A DNA stretch of 7,831 nucleotides, from contig JANXQX010000144.1 of the NCBI GenBank assembly GCA_025353305.1, positions 1 through 7,831 of the forward strand. Reading direction: 5' to 3'. Position 1 is the first letter of the stretch, and the number at the start of each line of letters is the position of its first letter. A program made the position numbers and the translations under genes. The DNA comes from Holophagaceae bacterium (GTDB lineage Bacteria; Acidobacteriota; Holophagae; Holophagales; Holophagaceae). The notes below the pieces were generated by a model that searched no databases, was not told the DNA's origin, and saw nothing but the letters and a program-made list of their open reading frames with translations. This document shows, piece after piece, positions 1-6,600 of the stretch.

Positions 1-306
1 GGACCCGCGCCGAACAGTATCGATTTCTTCGCGCAGAGCATCGACTCCATGCGCGTGTTCGAGGCCGTGCCGACCGGCGGCGGCGGGCAGGAGAATCTGC
101 TCCTGATCACCACTTCCCCGGCGAGCTGGGAGGACAATAACCAAGGCGTGCTGTGGGGTTATTGTGTATATCCCGCTGTGTATACCGGCCCAACCGATCC
201 GAGCCAGGGTCACGGTTTTATGCCCGTTGAGGCTAAAGCCAAGACCGCTGCGATAAAAGCGGGAGCCGGGCGCATTTTGATCATTTTCGGAAGGAACTGG
301 CATTGA
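1..306 (+). CDS. 3' end of an unrecognised gene (partial)
   Basis: Frame 1 is open from the first base to a TGA at 304-306, giving the last 101 residues of a protein whose start lies outside the window. I do not recognise the family. The first 55 or so residues look like a real folded protein: a short acidic/aromatic segment (IDFFAQSID), a glycine run, a hydrophobic strand (ENLLLITTSPASW) and an aromatic patch (VLWGYCVYP). After about residue 60 the composition changes to an Ala/Lys-rich stretch and a short hydrophobic end (RILIIFGRNWH), and base composition becomes more AT-rich. Two copies of GTGTATA (164-170 and 178-184) lie exactly at this change, so the last 40 residues may be foreign sequence read through in frame, as in the broken genes further on. 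An internal ATG at 49 is available but there is no reason to start there. The gene converges with the serine hydrolase at 361. Confidence 0.45.
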   Translation, partial: GPAPNSIDFFAQSIDSMRVFEAVPTGGGGQENLLLITTSPASWEDNNQGVLWGYCVYPAVYTGPTDPSQGHGFMPVEAKAKTAAIKAGAGRILIIFGRNWH

Positions 307-360
307 GCCGACCATTGCTGCTGAAGGTTCCCCGGCCAAGGAGGTTTGCCATCAGGACAC

Positions 361-1929
361 TTATTTTTTCTGATTTTTCAACTTCACCAATATCGCGGCC
401 CCATTTTTGTTCTTAGGGTCCAGTTCCAGCGACCTCTCGTAATTCTGGATGGCTAGGTCCGTCTTTCCGGCACCCATGTAGGCCTCGCCAAGGCTGTCGA
501 AAACATTCGAGCTTTTCGGATATTCCTCGACGTTGAGCTTGAACACCTCCAGGGCCTCATCCATCTTTTTTGCCTTAAGGAGTTCGTACCCGAACTCGTT
601 CAGGTCGCCCTCACTGAAGACATAGCCTGAAGGAGAGGTTTTCTTGAGCCCCATATAAGCCTTGGTGCCCTGTTGTGTCCCTTTTGCGTTCGCAACGATT
701 GCCAGCACATTGGCGGCTGGTTGCACCGGCGGAATGTAGCTCCAGCGATACTCCTTGGCGATGCTATCGATCAGATACTCCTCCATTTTGTACAGGTTGT
801 TGGAGTTCGCCATGATGGCCACCCCCTGTCCGGATTCGCTGAGCATGATGAGGACGGATTGGAACCCTTCGTTGCCGCCGGTATGCCCGAACTGGCCGGG
901 GTTGTGTTCGTCCAGAAAGAAGGCAAGTCCTACGTGGTCGATTTGCGGGGTGAGCATCTCGCGCGTGGCCTTCTCTGAGAGCACGTGGTTCGCCTTGCCA
1001 TGTTTCGATAGGGCGATTTCGATGGCGAACTTGGCCAGATCGGTGGGGGTGGTCCACAATCCAGCCGCGGCCATTTCCGGGTATAAATGCCAGCCACCGC
1101 GCACGGCTGTTCCATCGCCGAGCGCTCCGCTGGCGGCCAGGCGGGCCTTTTCATCGGGGAGTGGCAGCTCGAAGGTGCTGTCCTTCATTCCGATTTTGTC
1201 GAGGACGGTTTCGCGAATGAATTGCGGAAACGCTTTGCCCGTCAAGTCGACCAGGAGTTGCTGCTCGATGGTCACACCGCCGCCCGAGTAACGCGACTCG
1301 GTGCCGGGTTCGATAACCACGCGGATCGGGTCGGTATTGGCTGGTTTTTCGCCGTCGAGTATTTGTGTGAGTGCAGGGAGGGGGGCGTCCGTCGCGTAAC
1401 CAGGAAAGCCATGCACCGTGGTCCCGGCGCTATGGCTCATGATGCGTCGAAGCGTGACCTTCTGGTTTTTGGTGAATTGGTTTTCTGGAACCTTCCAGCT
1501 CGTCAGTTTTTTATTGACGTCCTCATCCAAGGATAATTTGCCCTGCTCGGCCAAAAAGAGAGTGCCCACGGCGGTCACTGTTTTACTGATGGAGGCCGCC
1601 TGGAATAAAGTCCGGGTGGTGACGGGCATGGTTGAGCCTGGCTTGGTGACTCCGTACCCTTTGGCCCAAACAATCTGGAAATGATCGATCACCGCCACGC
1701 TCAGGCCAGGAATATGGAGCGTTTGCATCAGAGTCTTGAGATCGAATTGAAGCGGCGCTTGTCCCTCGCCGACGGGAATGGATGCCGCGGTGGTCTCAAT
1801 CCTGTGGATCTGCTGCTTCGTCTGACCAGAAAGTTCGCTTTCTTGGGCCCACTCCGGCGGGGCCGAGACAAGGCCGATTGCCAGGGCGAATAACAGTAAT
1901 CGCATTGTTCTTGCGCATGGACTATTCAT
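361..1929 (-). CDS. exported serine hydrolase (beta-lactamase / class C-like fold) with C-terminal TPRs
   Basis: This is a complete protein of 522 residues if started at the ATG at 1929. That start has GGAG eight bases upstream and is followed directly by a signal peptide (basic residues, then RLLLFALAIGLVSA). The 29 codons further upstream in the same frame look like leader DNA. The penicillin-binding fold is marked by the nucleophile motif S-I-S-K at residues 113-116, MSHSAG at about 164-169, Y-S-G at 214-216 in the YxN position, and HTG at 349-351 in the KTG position. This fits the class C beta-lactamase, PBP4* and EstB-type esterase group. Residues 436-522 carry two tetratricopeptide repeats, the second around SLGEAYMGAGKTDLAIQNYERSLELDP. 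The enzyme probably acts in the periplasm on a peptide or ester; true beta-lactamase activity is uncertain because this fold covers many substrates. It is transcribed alone, divergent from the MOSC gene. Confidence 0.9.
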   Translation of the reverse strand: MNSPCARTMRLLLFALAIGLVSAPPEWAQESELSGQTKQQIHRIETTAASIPVGEGQAPLQFDLKTLMQTLHIPGLSVAVIDHFQIVWAKGYGVTKPGSTMPVTTRTLFQAASISKTVTAVGTLFLAEQGKLSLDEDVNKKLTSWKVPENQFTKNQKVTLRRIMSHSAGTTVHGFPGYATDAPLPALTQILDGEKPANTDPIRVVIEPGTESRYSGGGVTIEQQLLVDLTGKAFPQFIRETVLDKIGMKDSTFELPLPDEKARLAASGALGDGTAVRGGWHLYPEMAAAGLWTTPTDLAKFAIEIALSKHGKANHVLSEKATREMLTPQIDHVGLAFFLDEHNPGQFGHTGGNEGFQSVLIMLSESGQGVAIMANSNNLYKMEEYLIDSIAKEYRWSYIPPVQPAANVLAIVANAKGTQQGTKAYMGLKKTSPSGYVFSEGDLNEFGYELLKAKKMDEALEVFKLNVEEYPKSSNVFDSLGEAYMGAGKTDLAIQNYERSLELDPKNKNGAAILVKLKNQKK

Positions 1930-2240
1930 GGGAGAAGCTCCGGCGAGATGAAATGCGGTGAGAACGGCCCGGTCTTGCTTGAATGTTTGAACATCTATTT
2001 GAATGTCTCTACGCAACGATTCTCTCCCGGTTTAGTCGGGCCTGATGAACCCAATCTGCCCTTTCAAGCGGCCATCGGGGTGCGTTGGATCCGGGTTGGA
2101 CGACAGGCCACGGTGCGAATTGCAGAGCAAATAGCCCCCCAGTCGAGGCATGCAACCCTGCTCGGCTTTCGTCATTTTTTAGATCTCCGGCCCTCGGTTG
2201 GGTCGGTTAACTTTGTTCGTTGGGCGGACTTGGATCGGAC
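1930..2240. other. divergent intergenic region between serine hydrolase and MOSC gene
   Basis: This 311-bp gap holds no supported gene. It must carry the promoters for both divergent genes, but I cannot place convincing -35/-10 pairs. The only structured part is a small cluster of TTGAA-type repeats at 1979-2006, listed separately. A short dyad, CCCG-7 nt-CGGG, lies at 2026-2040. Confidence 0.5.
1979..2006. promoter_or_regulatory. possible operator: TTGAATGT direct repeats around an ATGTT/AACAT dyad
   Basis: TTGAATGT occurs at 1979-1986 and again at 1999-2006, a 20-bp period or about two helical turns. Between and overlapping them is the dyad ATGTT-TG-AACAT (1983-1994). The cluster lies 50-77 bp upstream of the serine hydrolase start, where a regulator controlling that minus-strand gene would bind. 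The pattern is visible, but its function is inference and short AT-rich repeats can arise by chance. Confidence 0.25.
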
Positions 2241-2876
2241 ATGCTTATAGAAATCGGACAGGTAGAGGCAATTTTCCGCTATCCAGTGAAATCAATGGGT
2301 GGTGAACGACTCGACGCCGCCGAGCTCGGGTGGCATGGCCTCGAGGGCGACAGGCGCCTTGCCTTCCGGCGGGTTGAAGACCGCAGCGGGTTCCCGTGGC
2401 TAAGCGCGAGCAGCCTTCCCGAACTGATCCTTTTTACGCCGCACCGGATTGAAAAAAGTGCTGGGGGAAAACTTCCCACGCACGTCTGCACGCCGGATGG
2501 CCAAATGATGCCTATTTTCGGGGAGGACCTGGCGACGGAGGTTGGGCGGCGATACGGGGCTTCTGTGCAGATGATGGAGATGAAACAGGGCATCTTCGAT
2601 GAAGCGAGCATTTCCGTGATTGCCTTCGATACGGTGCGGGAGATCGGGCGGCTGGCAGGGCGAAGCCTGGACGTGCGGCGGTTTCGCCCGAATATCGTGG
2701 TTCGTTCCCTGCGATCGGTTCCCTTCCAGGAGGATGCTTGGGTGGGCGGCGTGCTCTCATTCGGGGAGGGGCACGAAGCCCCGGCCATCACCGTCACCAT
2801 GCGCGACGCTCGCTGCTCGATGGTGAACCTGGATCCCGACTCAGCAAGTCCTTCTCCAGAAGTACAAAAGGCGGTG
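2241..2876 (+). pseudogene. MOSC-domain protein, 3'-truncated
   Basis: The ATG at 2241 is chosen because the family begins here (IEIGQVEAIFRYPVKSMGGERL, the MOSC N-terminal beta-barrel opening); a TTG seven codons upstream is less likely. MOSC proteins bind or transfer the molybdenum cofactor and its sulfur. Residues 1-120 match the N-terminal barrel (HGLEGDRRLAF, then FPWLSASSLPEL). From about 120 the MOSC core follows, with RRFRPNIVV, the PF-x-E-D-x-W segment and the cysteine-bearing TMRDARCSMVNLDPDSA. In this family the cysteine motif is normally followed by a further 40 or so residues ending in a GxVxVGDxV-type strand. Here family-like sequence stops after EVQKAV (codon 212), and the frame then runs through 32 foreign residues that are antisense to the beta-helix gene, to a stop at 2975. 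Without its last barrel strands the product is probably not functional. Confidence 0.8.
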
Positions 2877-3256
2877 TGTATAGAGATGCCGTCCCCGAAC
2901 CCGGCGATGGTGCCGCCCATGACGGTGAGGTCCCTGTGGTTGCTGGTGCTGATTCCCGCGGTCACGGTGGTGTAGGTGGGCAGCGCGCTCAGGCGGCAGC
3001 CGTTGATGTCCACGGTCACGCCATCGGCGGCGATGGTGATGGCGCTGGAGTACCCCACGGGCAGGGCGAGGTCGTTGGCCAGGTAGTAGCGTCCTGGGCT
3101 GGAGATGTAGTACGGGAGCGCCGTGATGGGTGTGCCAGTGGCGCCTGCCAAAGCGGGCGTGGCGAGGCCGAGGAAGGCCGCATCGCAGAACGCGAATCGG
3201 GCGCCGAAGCTGGTCAGCTTCGAGAGGCGGCCCGAAGGGGTTAAAAGCGTGGTCAT
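2877..3256 (-). pseudogene. secreted right-handed beta-helix protein, 5' fragment
   Basis: The ATG at 3256 has a purine-rich AAGGA about six bases upstream. The first 38 residues resemble a signal peptide with a long basic N-region and cleavage near ALAGA. The mature part (PYYISSPGRYYLANDLALP, ITIAADGVTVDINGCRLS, NHRDLTVMGGTIAGFGDGISI) shows the T/A-I-x-I-x-A-D-x-V-T-x-D-x-x-G pattern that opens parallel beta-helix proteins, such as pectate lyase-like surface or secreted proteins. Only about 126 residues survive. At about 2877 the frame passes into antisense of the MOSC gene, and the remaining 200 residues, rich in Arg/Pro/Ser, are not beta-helix. The substrate or ligand cannot be read from this N-terminal cap region. 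The gene faces the MOSC fragment tail to tail with no intergenic space. Confidence 0.7.
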
Positions 3257-3462
3257 GAAGGATCCTTTTTGTTGAGTCCGGTCCTCGGTGGTGCGAGAGA
3301 CGGAGCAGGGTTGTGGGTTCCCCTGAATCTATTTGGCCAACCGGATCCCTGGTAGGTCAACTTTTGACATTGGGCATTGGACCAGTTGGCAGGGCCGCGC
3401 TGGCGCTATCGCTTCCACATCGCTCACAACGAACCTCGCAAGAGCATGGGCCGGCGTGTCGG
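3257..3462. other. intergenic region upstream of beta-helix gene
   Basis: These 206 bp lie between the start of the beta-helix fragment and the stop codon of the metallo-beta-lactamase, both on the minus strand. I see no coding signal, tRNA or strong terminator hairpin. The region should hold the promoter of the beta-helix gene, but no clear one can be read. Confidence 0.4.
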
Positions 3463-4284
3463 CTACCGCTTGCCCAGCTCGGCCTTCACTTTGGCTTCGA
3501 AGTCAGCTTCGCAGTCCGCCACGGCCTTGGCATAGCCGCTGGGGTCCGCAAAGTTCCCCGAGGCGCGTTTGGCCTCTAGGCCGCATTGCGAGACATGGGC
3601 CGCCACCCAAAGGTCCGGATGCAGGGCTTTCAGCCGCTTGAAGCTGAGTTTGAGATCCCGCACGATGCCGGGATACTTGGGGTCCTTCAGCGGCATCACC
3701 ACCGTGGGCAGATTGGCGAAGAGCAGGGTCCAGTCCCGCCCGTCCTGGTGGACGGTCATTGTGTAGCTTGCGCTGCCGGGCGTGTGGCCGGGCATGGAGA
3801 TCACCGTCAGGGCCAGATCGCCCAGGGCGATGACCTCGCCATCCTTCAGCACGCGGTCCACTTTCATGGGCGTGAAGGTCCCCAGGCCACCGGGGTCCGT
3901 GGCGCCACCGCTCAGCAGCTGCGGCGCGTCGCCGGCGGTGGCGAAGATTTTCGCGCCGGTGAGTTTTTGCATTTCGGCGAAGCCGCCCACATGGTCGTAG
4001 TGCGCCTGATTGGTGAGCAGGATGCGGATGTCTTTCGGATCGAAGCCCAAGGACCGGATGCTCGCCGCGATCAACGGCGGGGAATCCGCCAGCCCGGTGT
4101 TGATCAGGATGTGGCCTCGGGAGCCCGTGATGAGGTAGCAGCCGAGTTCCGCCGTGCCCACGAAATACACCTTCTCCGCGATGCGGTGGGCCGGGACCGG
4201 CTTCGACCATTCCGGCGGTGTCTCGGCAAGGGCCAGGCTGGGTCCCAGCAGAATCATCACGAGGAAGAGGGCGCGTTTGAACAT
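3463..4284 (-). CDS. subclass B3 metallo-beta-lactamase, GOB-like Q116 variant
   Basis: This is a complete 273-residue protein from the ATG at 4284. That start puts a clean signal peptide at the N-terminus (MFKRALFLVMILLGPSLALA, cleavage before ETPPEW), although its ribosome site is weak; an ATG at 4326 would add 14 residues. It is a periplasmic zinc hydrolase expected to open beta-lactam rings. The metal motif is Q93-A-H95-Y-D97-H98, followed by H167 in PGHTPGS and H230 in WVAAHVSQC. These correspond to standard positions 116, 118, 120, 121, 196 and 263. Position 116 is Gln instead of His, as in GOB enzymes, and the flanks (HILINTGLADS, ILLTNQAHYDHVGG) also resemble GOB. The length is slightly below the usual 280-290. 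The gene stands alone, divergent from the cysteine synthase fragment with 179 bp between, so regulation is unclear. Other MBL-fold hydrolases remain possible, but the B3 pattern is strong. Confidence 0.92.
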   Translation of the reverse strand: MFKRALFLVMILLGPSLALAETPPEWSKPVPAHRIAEKVYFVGTAELGCYLITGSRGHILINTGLADSPPLIAASIRSLGFDPKDIRILLTNQAHYDHVGGFAEMQKLTGAKIFATAGDAPQLLSGGATDPGGLGTFTPMKVDRVLKDGEVIALGDLALTVISMPGHTPGSASYTMTVHQDGRDWTLLFANLPTVVMPLKDPKYPGIVRDLKLSFKRLKALHPDLWVAAHVSQCGLEAKRASGNFADPSGYAKAVADCEADFEAKVKAELGKR

Positions 4285-4463
4285 AGACAAGTAGGTTATC
4301 AGGGCTCCGGAAAGTTGAGAACCCATGCGCCAAAACCGCCCCTGCCTGCGGCGCGATCCAAATCGCGTCGAGGAATGCTTGCCAAATCGACAAGCGCAAG
4401 CGACACCTTGGGCCGCGCGCACTAGACTGCACAGGTTGGAAACCAGGGCAGGAGGGTTCGGCC
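4285..4463. promoter_or_regulatory. divergent promoter region, metallo-beta-lactamase / cysteine synthase
   Basis: This 179-bp region separates two divergent starts and must supply both promoters. On the cysteine synthase side there is a strong AGGAGG at 4450-4455, eight bases before the ATG. I cannot assign -35/-10 boxes with confidence, and I see no AmpR-like LysR gene nearby. Confidence 0.4.
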
Positions 4464-4676
4464 ATGCGCATTCTCGATGCGATCGGAAACACGTCGATGG
4501 TGCAGTTGCGCAAGATCGTGCCGTCCAATGGGGCCTCCATTTTCGCGAAGCTCGAGTGGGAGAACCCCACCGGCAGCTTCAAGGACCGCATGGCGCTGGC
4601 GGTGATTTCGCGGGCGGAAGAGGACGGCCGTCTGAAGTCCGGCGACACGGTCATTGAGTACACCGGCGGCGGCACG
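4464..4676 (+). pseudogene. cysK: cysteine synthase (PLP-dependent), 5' fragment
   Basis: The start at 4464 is well supported by AGGAGG eight bases upstream and by the family opening (ILDAIGNTSMVQLRKI). Cysteine synthases use pyridoxal phosphate to make cysteine from O-acetylserine and sulfide. K40 in NPTGSFKDRMA is the expected PLP Schiff-base lysine. Residues 63-71 (VIEYTGGGT) reach the loop that binds the substrate carboxylate, where homologs continue with G-T/N-S and the rest of a roughly 300-residue enzyme. Here family sequence stops after 71 residues at the GTGTATAG motif, and the frame runs on through unrelated residues to a stop at 4883. The fragment lacks most of both domains and cannot be active. 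The enzyme could equally be a cystathionine beta-synthase-like or related fold-type II protein, since only the common N-terminus remains. Confidence 0.8.
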
Positions 4677-4853
4677 TGTATAGGGTTTTTAAAAGCCCCA
4701 TTTGGTTGGCCGGAATGGCTGGGTCCCAGACGTTTGGGCGGGAATTGGGTTGAAAAAGGCGACCGGGGAGTGTGGTGGCCATCGAATGTGGCGTTCCAAG
4801 GGGTTTGCATGTGGGGTTCCTGCTTGTTGATACGCCCTGCGCTTGCCTGGTTC
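4677..4853. other. unexplained segment between cysteine synthase break and probable IS91 end
   Basis: This piece of about 177 bp begins TGTATAG and contains a 16-bp near-palindrome at 4683-4698 (GGGTTTTTAAAAGCCC, one G-T mismatch). It is neither cysteine synthase nor transposase coding sequence, and no reading frame in it looks like protein. It may be a residual end of a mobile element, or host DNA brought in by the rearrangement. Confidence 0.35.
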
Positions 4854-4881
4854 AAGGGAAAGCGGAGCTTACGCTGCCCTT
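4850..4881 (-). mobile_element. candidate oriIS end of the IS91-like element (GTTC plus hairpin)
   Basis: On the + strand GTTC (4850-4853) is followed at once by an interrupted hairpin: AAGGG and AGCG (4854-4864) pair with CGCT and CCCTT (4872-4881), with a 7-nt loop. IS91-family elements start rolling-circle transfer at an oriIS. It lies downstream of the transposase, contains a hairpin and abuts a GTTC/GAAC or CTTG/CAAG target tetranucleotide. The position, about 50 bp beyond the transposase stop, fits. The boundary is inference, since no second copy is available for comparison. Confidence 0.35.
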
Positions 4882-6420
4882 GATGCTCAAAGTTGAATTG
4901 CGCTTTGGGTTTTCAAGTTTCTTCAAGCTTGCTACGGCGGCTGTGGTTTGACTTCAACGCAGGCGAGAATCGCTTGGATGATTCTCGGTTGAGTAATCCA
5001 CGCTATCCGTTGCATCCTCGAATCGCACTTTGGACAAGCCAGCACATCCACGGCAAACACTTTCAGCAGCATCGTGGCCCACGGGATCCATCGCCGCCGG
5101 ATGGTCTTGCCCGTGGTGATCTGCTCGTAAGCGATGCTGTGGCCGCAGGGATCGGAATCTTCTTCCCCTTGAGCTTCAGGGACAACAAACTTGCGCATCC
5201 TGGCATTTGGCGCCAGCACGCCGAAATAATGCACCATGTGCATTCGCGGTGGTGGCACCAGCGCTGTTAAACGCGCTACAAATTCTTCACCCGAGCAGAA
5301 GATCATGCGAGTGCCATCCGACCAGGGGGTTTTCAACTCGAAGGCGTACTTGCCATCCAGGCTTTCGTGCAGACGGCCGTTGGCCAACGGAGGGCGCAAC
5401 AGATAGCGGCAAAGGCGTTCGCGATGCAACCGATTGTGAGCCGACACGCGCACCTGCGCATCCAGCACGAAGCCCAATGCCTTCCCTGCCCTTTCCAATT
5501 TCGGCGGCACCCAGGGCCGCCCATCCTGCAACCGCACGGGCTTTGCGCCTGCACTGCCGAAGACGAGCGTGCCCGCAATACTTGCCCGTGCCATGCCCGC
5601 GAGGGAGGAGATGCGCTGGGCGACCGGATCCTCGTCTTCACTCAAGTCGTCTAGCCAAATCCGGCGACGGCGAAGCAGGGCGAGAATCGCTGCGGCTATG
5701 CGCGCGGCCAGATGGTCTAGATCACCCAGCATCGGCGCTTTCAGGGCCATGAAGACCGGGTTGCCGAACGCATCAAGCACGTAGACGCCGTCGAGCACCA
5801 GCGTGTGGAAATGAACGTTCAGATTCAGCGCGCTGCCGAACCGCTGCACGGCCAGCATCGCGCCCGTGATGGCCTGGCAGGTGGAGGAGAGCCCCAACGC
5901 CTTCCTCGCCTGCATTCGCTGGAAGCGAAAGATCTCCTGCATGGCGGCCTTCGCCACGGCGCGGCAGAGCTTGCCATCGTAGGCCAGCAGATAGCGCAGG
6001 GCCCTGGGCAGGCTCAGCACGAATTGCCGTAGTGGCACCGGTGGCAACACGCGCTCACACAGCCAGGTTGCGCCTTCGCACATCCGCCGGCCACCACATG
6101 AGGGGCAAAACCCACGACCCTTGCAGGAGAAAGGCACCAGCCGGTCGTGTCCGCAAGCGACGCAGTGGATGCGGGCGAAACCTTGTTTCAAATCCCCACA
6201 GCGTAAGTACGCATCAAACTCGCGATGAACGAAGGAGGGGAGCGGCCTGCCGTGGGCTTCGCAGGTATCGCGCACACGGGGCCAATGCCGTGCAATACAG
6301 CGGTACAGAATCATCTGGTCGGAACAGCGAGGTTCGTAGGTGCGGGCGGGGTACACCCGGATTACTTCGCTTTATTTTCGCTATTTAGTCAAACTGAATG
6401 ATTCACCTTCGAAGGAAACG
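4854..6420 (-). mobile_element. IS91-like insertion element (ends approximate)
   Basis: The element must include the transposase. The downstream limit is placed at the GTTC/hairpin junction near 4854. The upstream terIS end lies somewhere in 6357-6600, and 6420 is only a working limit just beyond the perfect palindrome CCTTCGAAGG at 6406-6415. IS91 elements lack terminal inverted repeats and target duplications, so the ends cannot be read from repeats. A second copy would be needed. Confidence 0.45.
4932..6356 (-). CDS. tnpA: IS91-family rolling-circle transposase
   Basis: This is an apparently complete 474-residue transposase. It starts at GTG 6356; ATG 6314 is an alternative, and neither has a strong ribosome site. 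Residues 65-87 form the N-terminal zinc finger of IS91 transposases (C65, C68, C78, C84, C87). The metal-binding HUH motif is H182-F-H184 in LNLNVHFHTLVLDGVY. The nicking tyrosine is Y318 in RLCRYLLRPPLA. Four residues before it, where IS91 has a second tyrosine, there is Arg, so this is a single-tyrosine member like ISCR transposases. The C-terminus has WATMLLKVFAVDVLACPKC (426-444) with a further CxxC zinc knuckle, as in the family. The enzyme nicks one strand at oriIS and moves the element by rolling-circle replication without target duplication. No accessory integrase gene is present. The element sits between two broken host genes. Confidence 0.95.
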   Translation of the reverse strand: MYPARTYEPRCSDQMILYRCIARHWPRVRDTCEAHGRPLPSFVHREFDAYLRCGDLKQGFARIHCVACGHDRLVPFSCKGRGFCPSCGGRRMCEGATWLCERVLPPVPLRQFVLSLPRALRYLLAYDGKLCRAVAKAAMQEIFRFQRMQARKALGLSSTCQAITGAMLAVQRFGSALNLNVHFHTLVLDGVYVLDAFGNPVFMALKAPMLGDLDHLAARIAAAILALLRRRRIWLDDLSEDEDPVAQRISSLAGMARASIAGTLVFGSAGAKPVRLQDGRPWVPPKLERAGKALGFVLDAQVRVSAHNRLHRERLCRYLLRPPLANGRLHESLDGKYAFELKTPWSDGTRMIFCSGEEFVARLTALVPPPRMHMVHYFGVLAPNARMRKFVVPEAQGEEDSDPCGHSIAYEQITTGKTIRRRWIPWATMLLKVFAVDVLACPKCDSRMQRIAWITQPRIIQAILACVEVKPQPP

Positions 6421-6600
6421 CCGGGGTCACCTTTGAATCGCAAAAGGCAGGTCATCATCGGCTTGCCATGTTACGCCACCCTGCAAATGGAGCTGGGCAA
6501 GGCGGATTGAGCGGATTGATCGGTTACGCGGTCGGGAAAGGTAGACCGTGGGATGTTTAACCTCACCACCTCATCCCTCATACCTCATAACCTACTACTC
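6357..6600. other. region between transposase start and chorismate mutase fragment
   Basis: This stretch should contain the terIS end of the IS91-like element and the leader of the chorismate mutase gene. Visible structures are the 10-bp palindrome CCTTCGAAGG (6406-6415), an exact tandem 9-mer GCGGATTGA (6502-6510 and 6511-6519), and a 47-base run without any G (6556-6602) built from CCTCAT-like units. Short + frames across 6430-6560 look weakly protein-like but match no family I know. Confidence 0.4.

Noticed and set aside
755..1291. 178-codon + strand frame across the serine hydrolase
   Set aside because: Antisense to a clearly coding gene with conserved catalytic motifs. It has no domain of its own.
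3586..4425. 279-codon + strand frame antisense to the metallo-beta-lactamase
   Set aside because: His/Gly/Arg-rich antisense shadow with no recognisable domain or ribosome site.
3503..4855. 450-codon minus-strand frame across the metallo-beta-lactamase and cysteine synthase fragment
   Set aside because: It is a frame-shifted shadow of the metallo-beta-lactamase with Arg/Pro/His-rich composition. The true frame has a signal peptide and all zinc ligands.
5207..5752. 181-codon + strand frame within the transposase region
   Set aside because: Antisense shadow of the IS91 transposase with biased Ala/Pro/Arg composition.
6406..6415. CCTTCGAAGG palindrome as an insertion-element terminal inverted repeat
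   Set aside because: It is a single perfect palindrome with no partner at the other end, and IS91 elements do not carry terminal inverted repeats. Kept only as a landmark.
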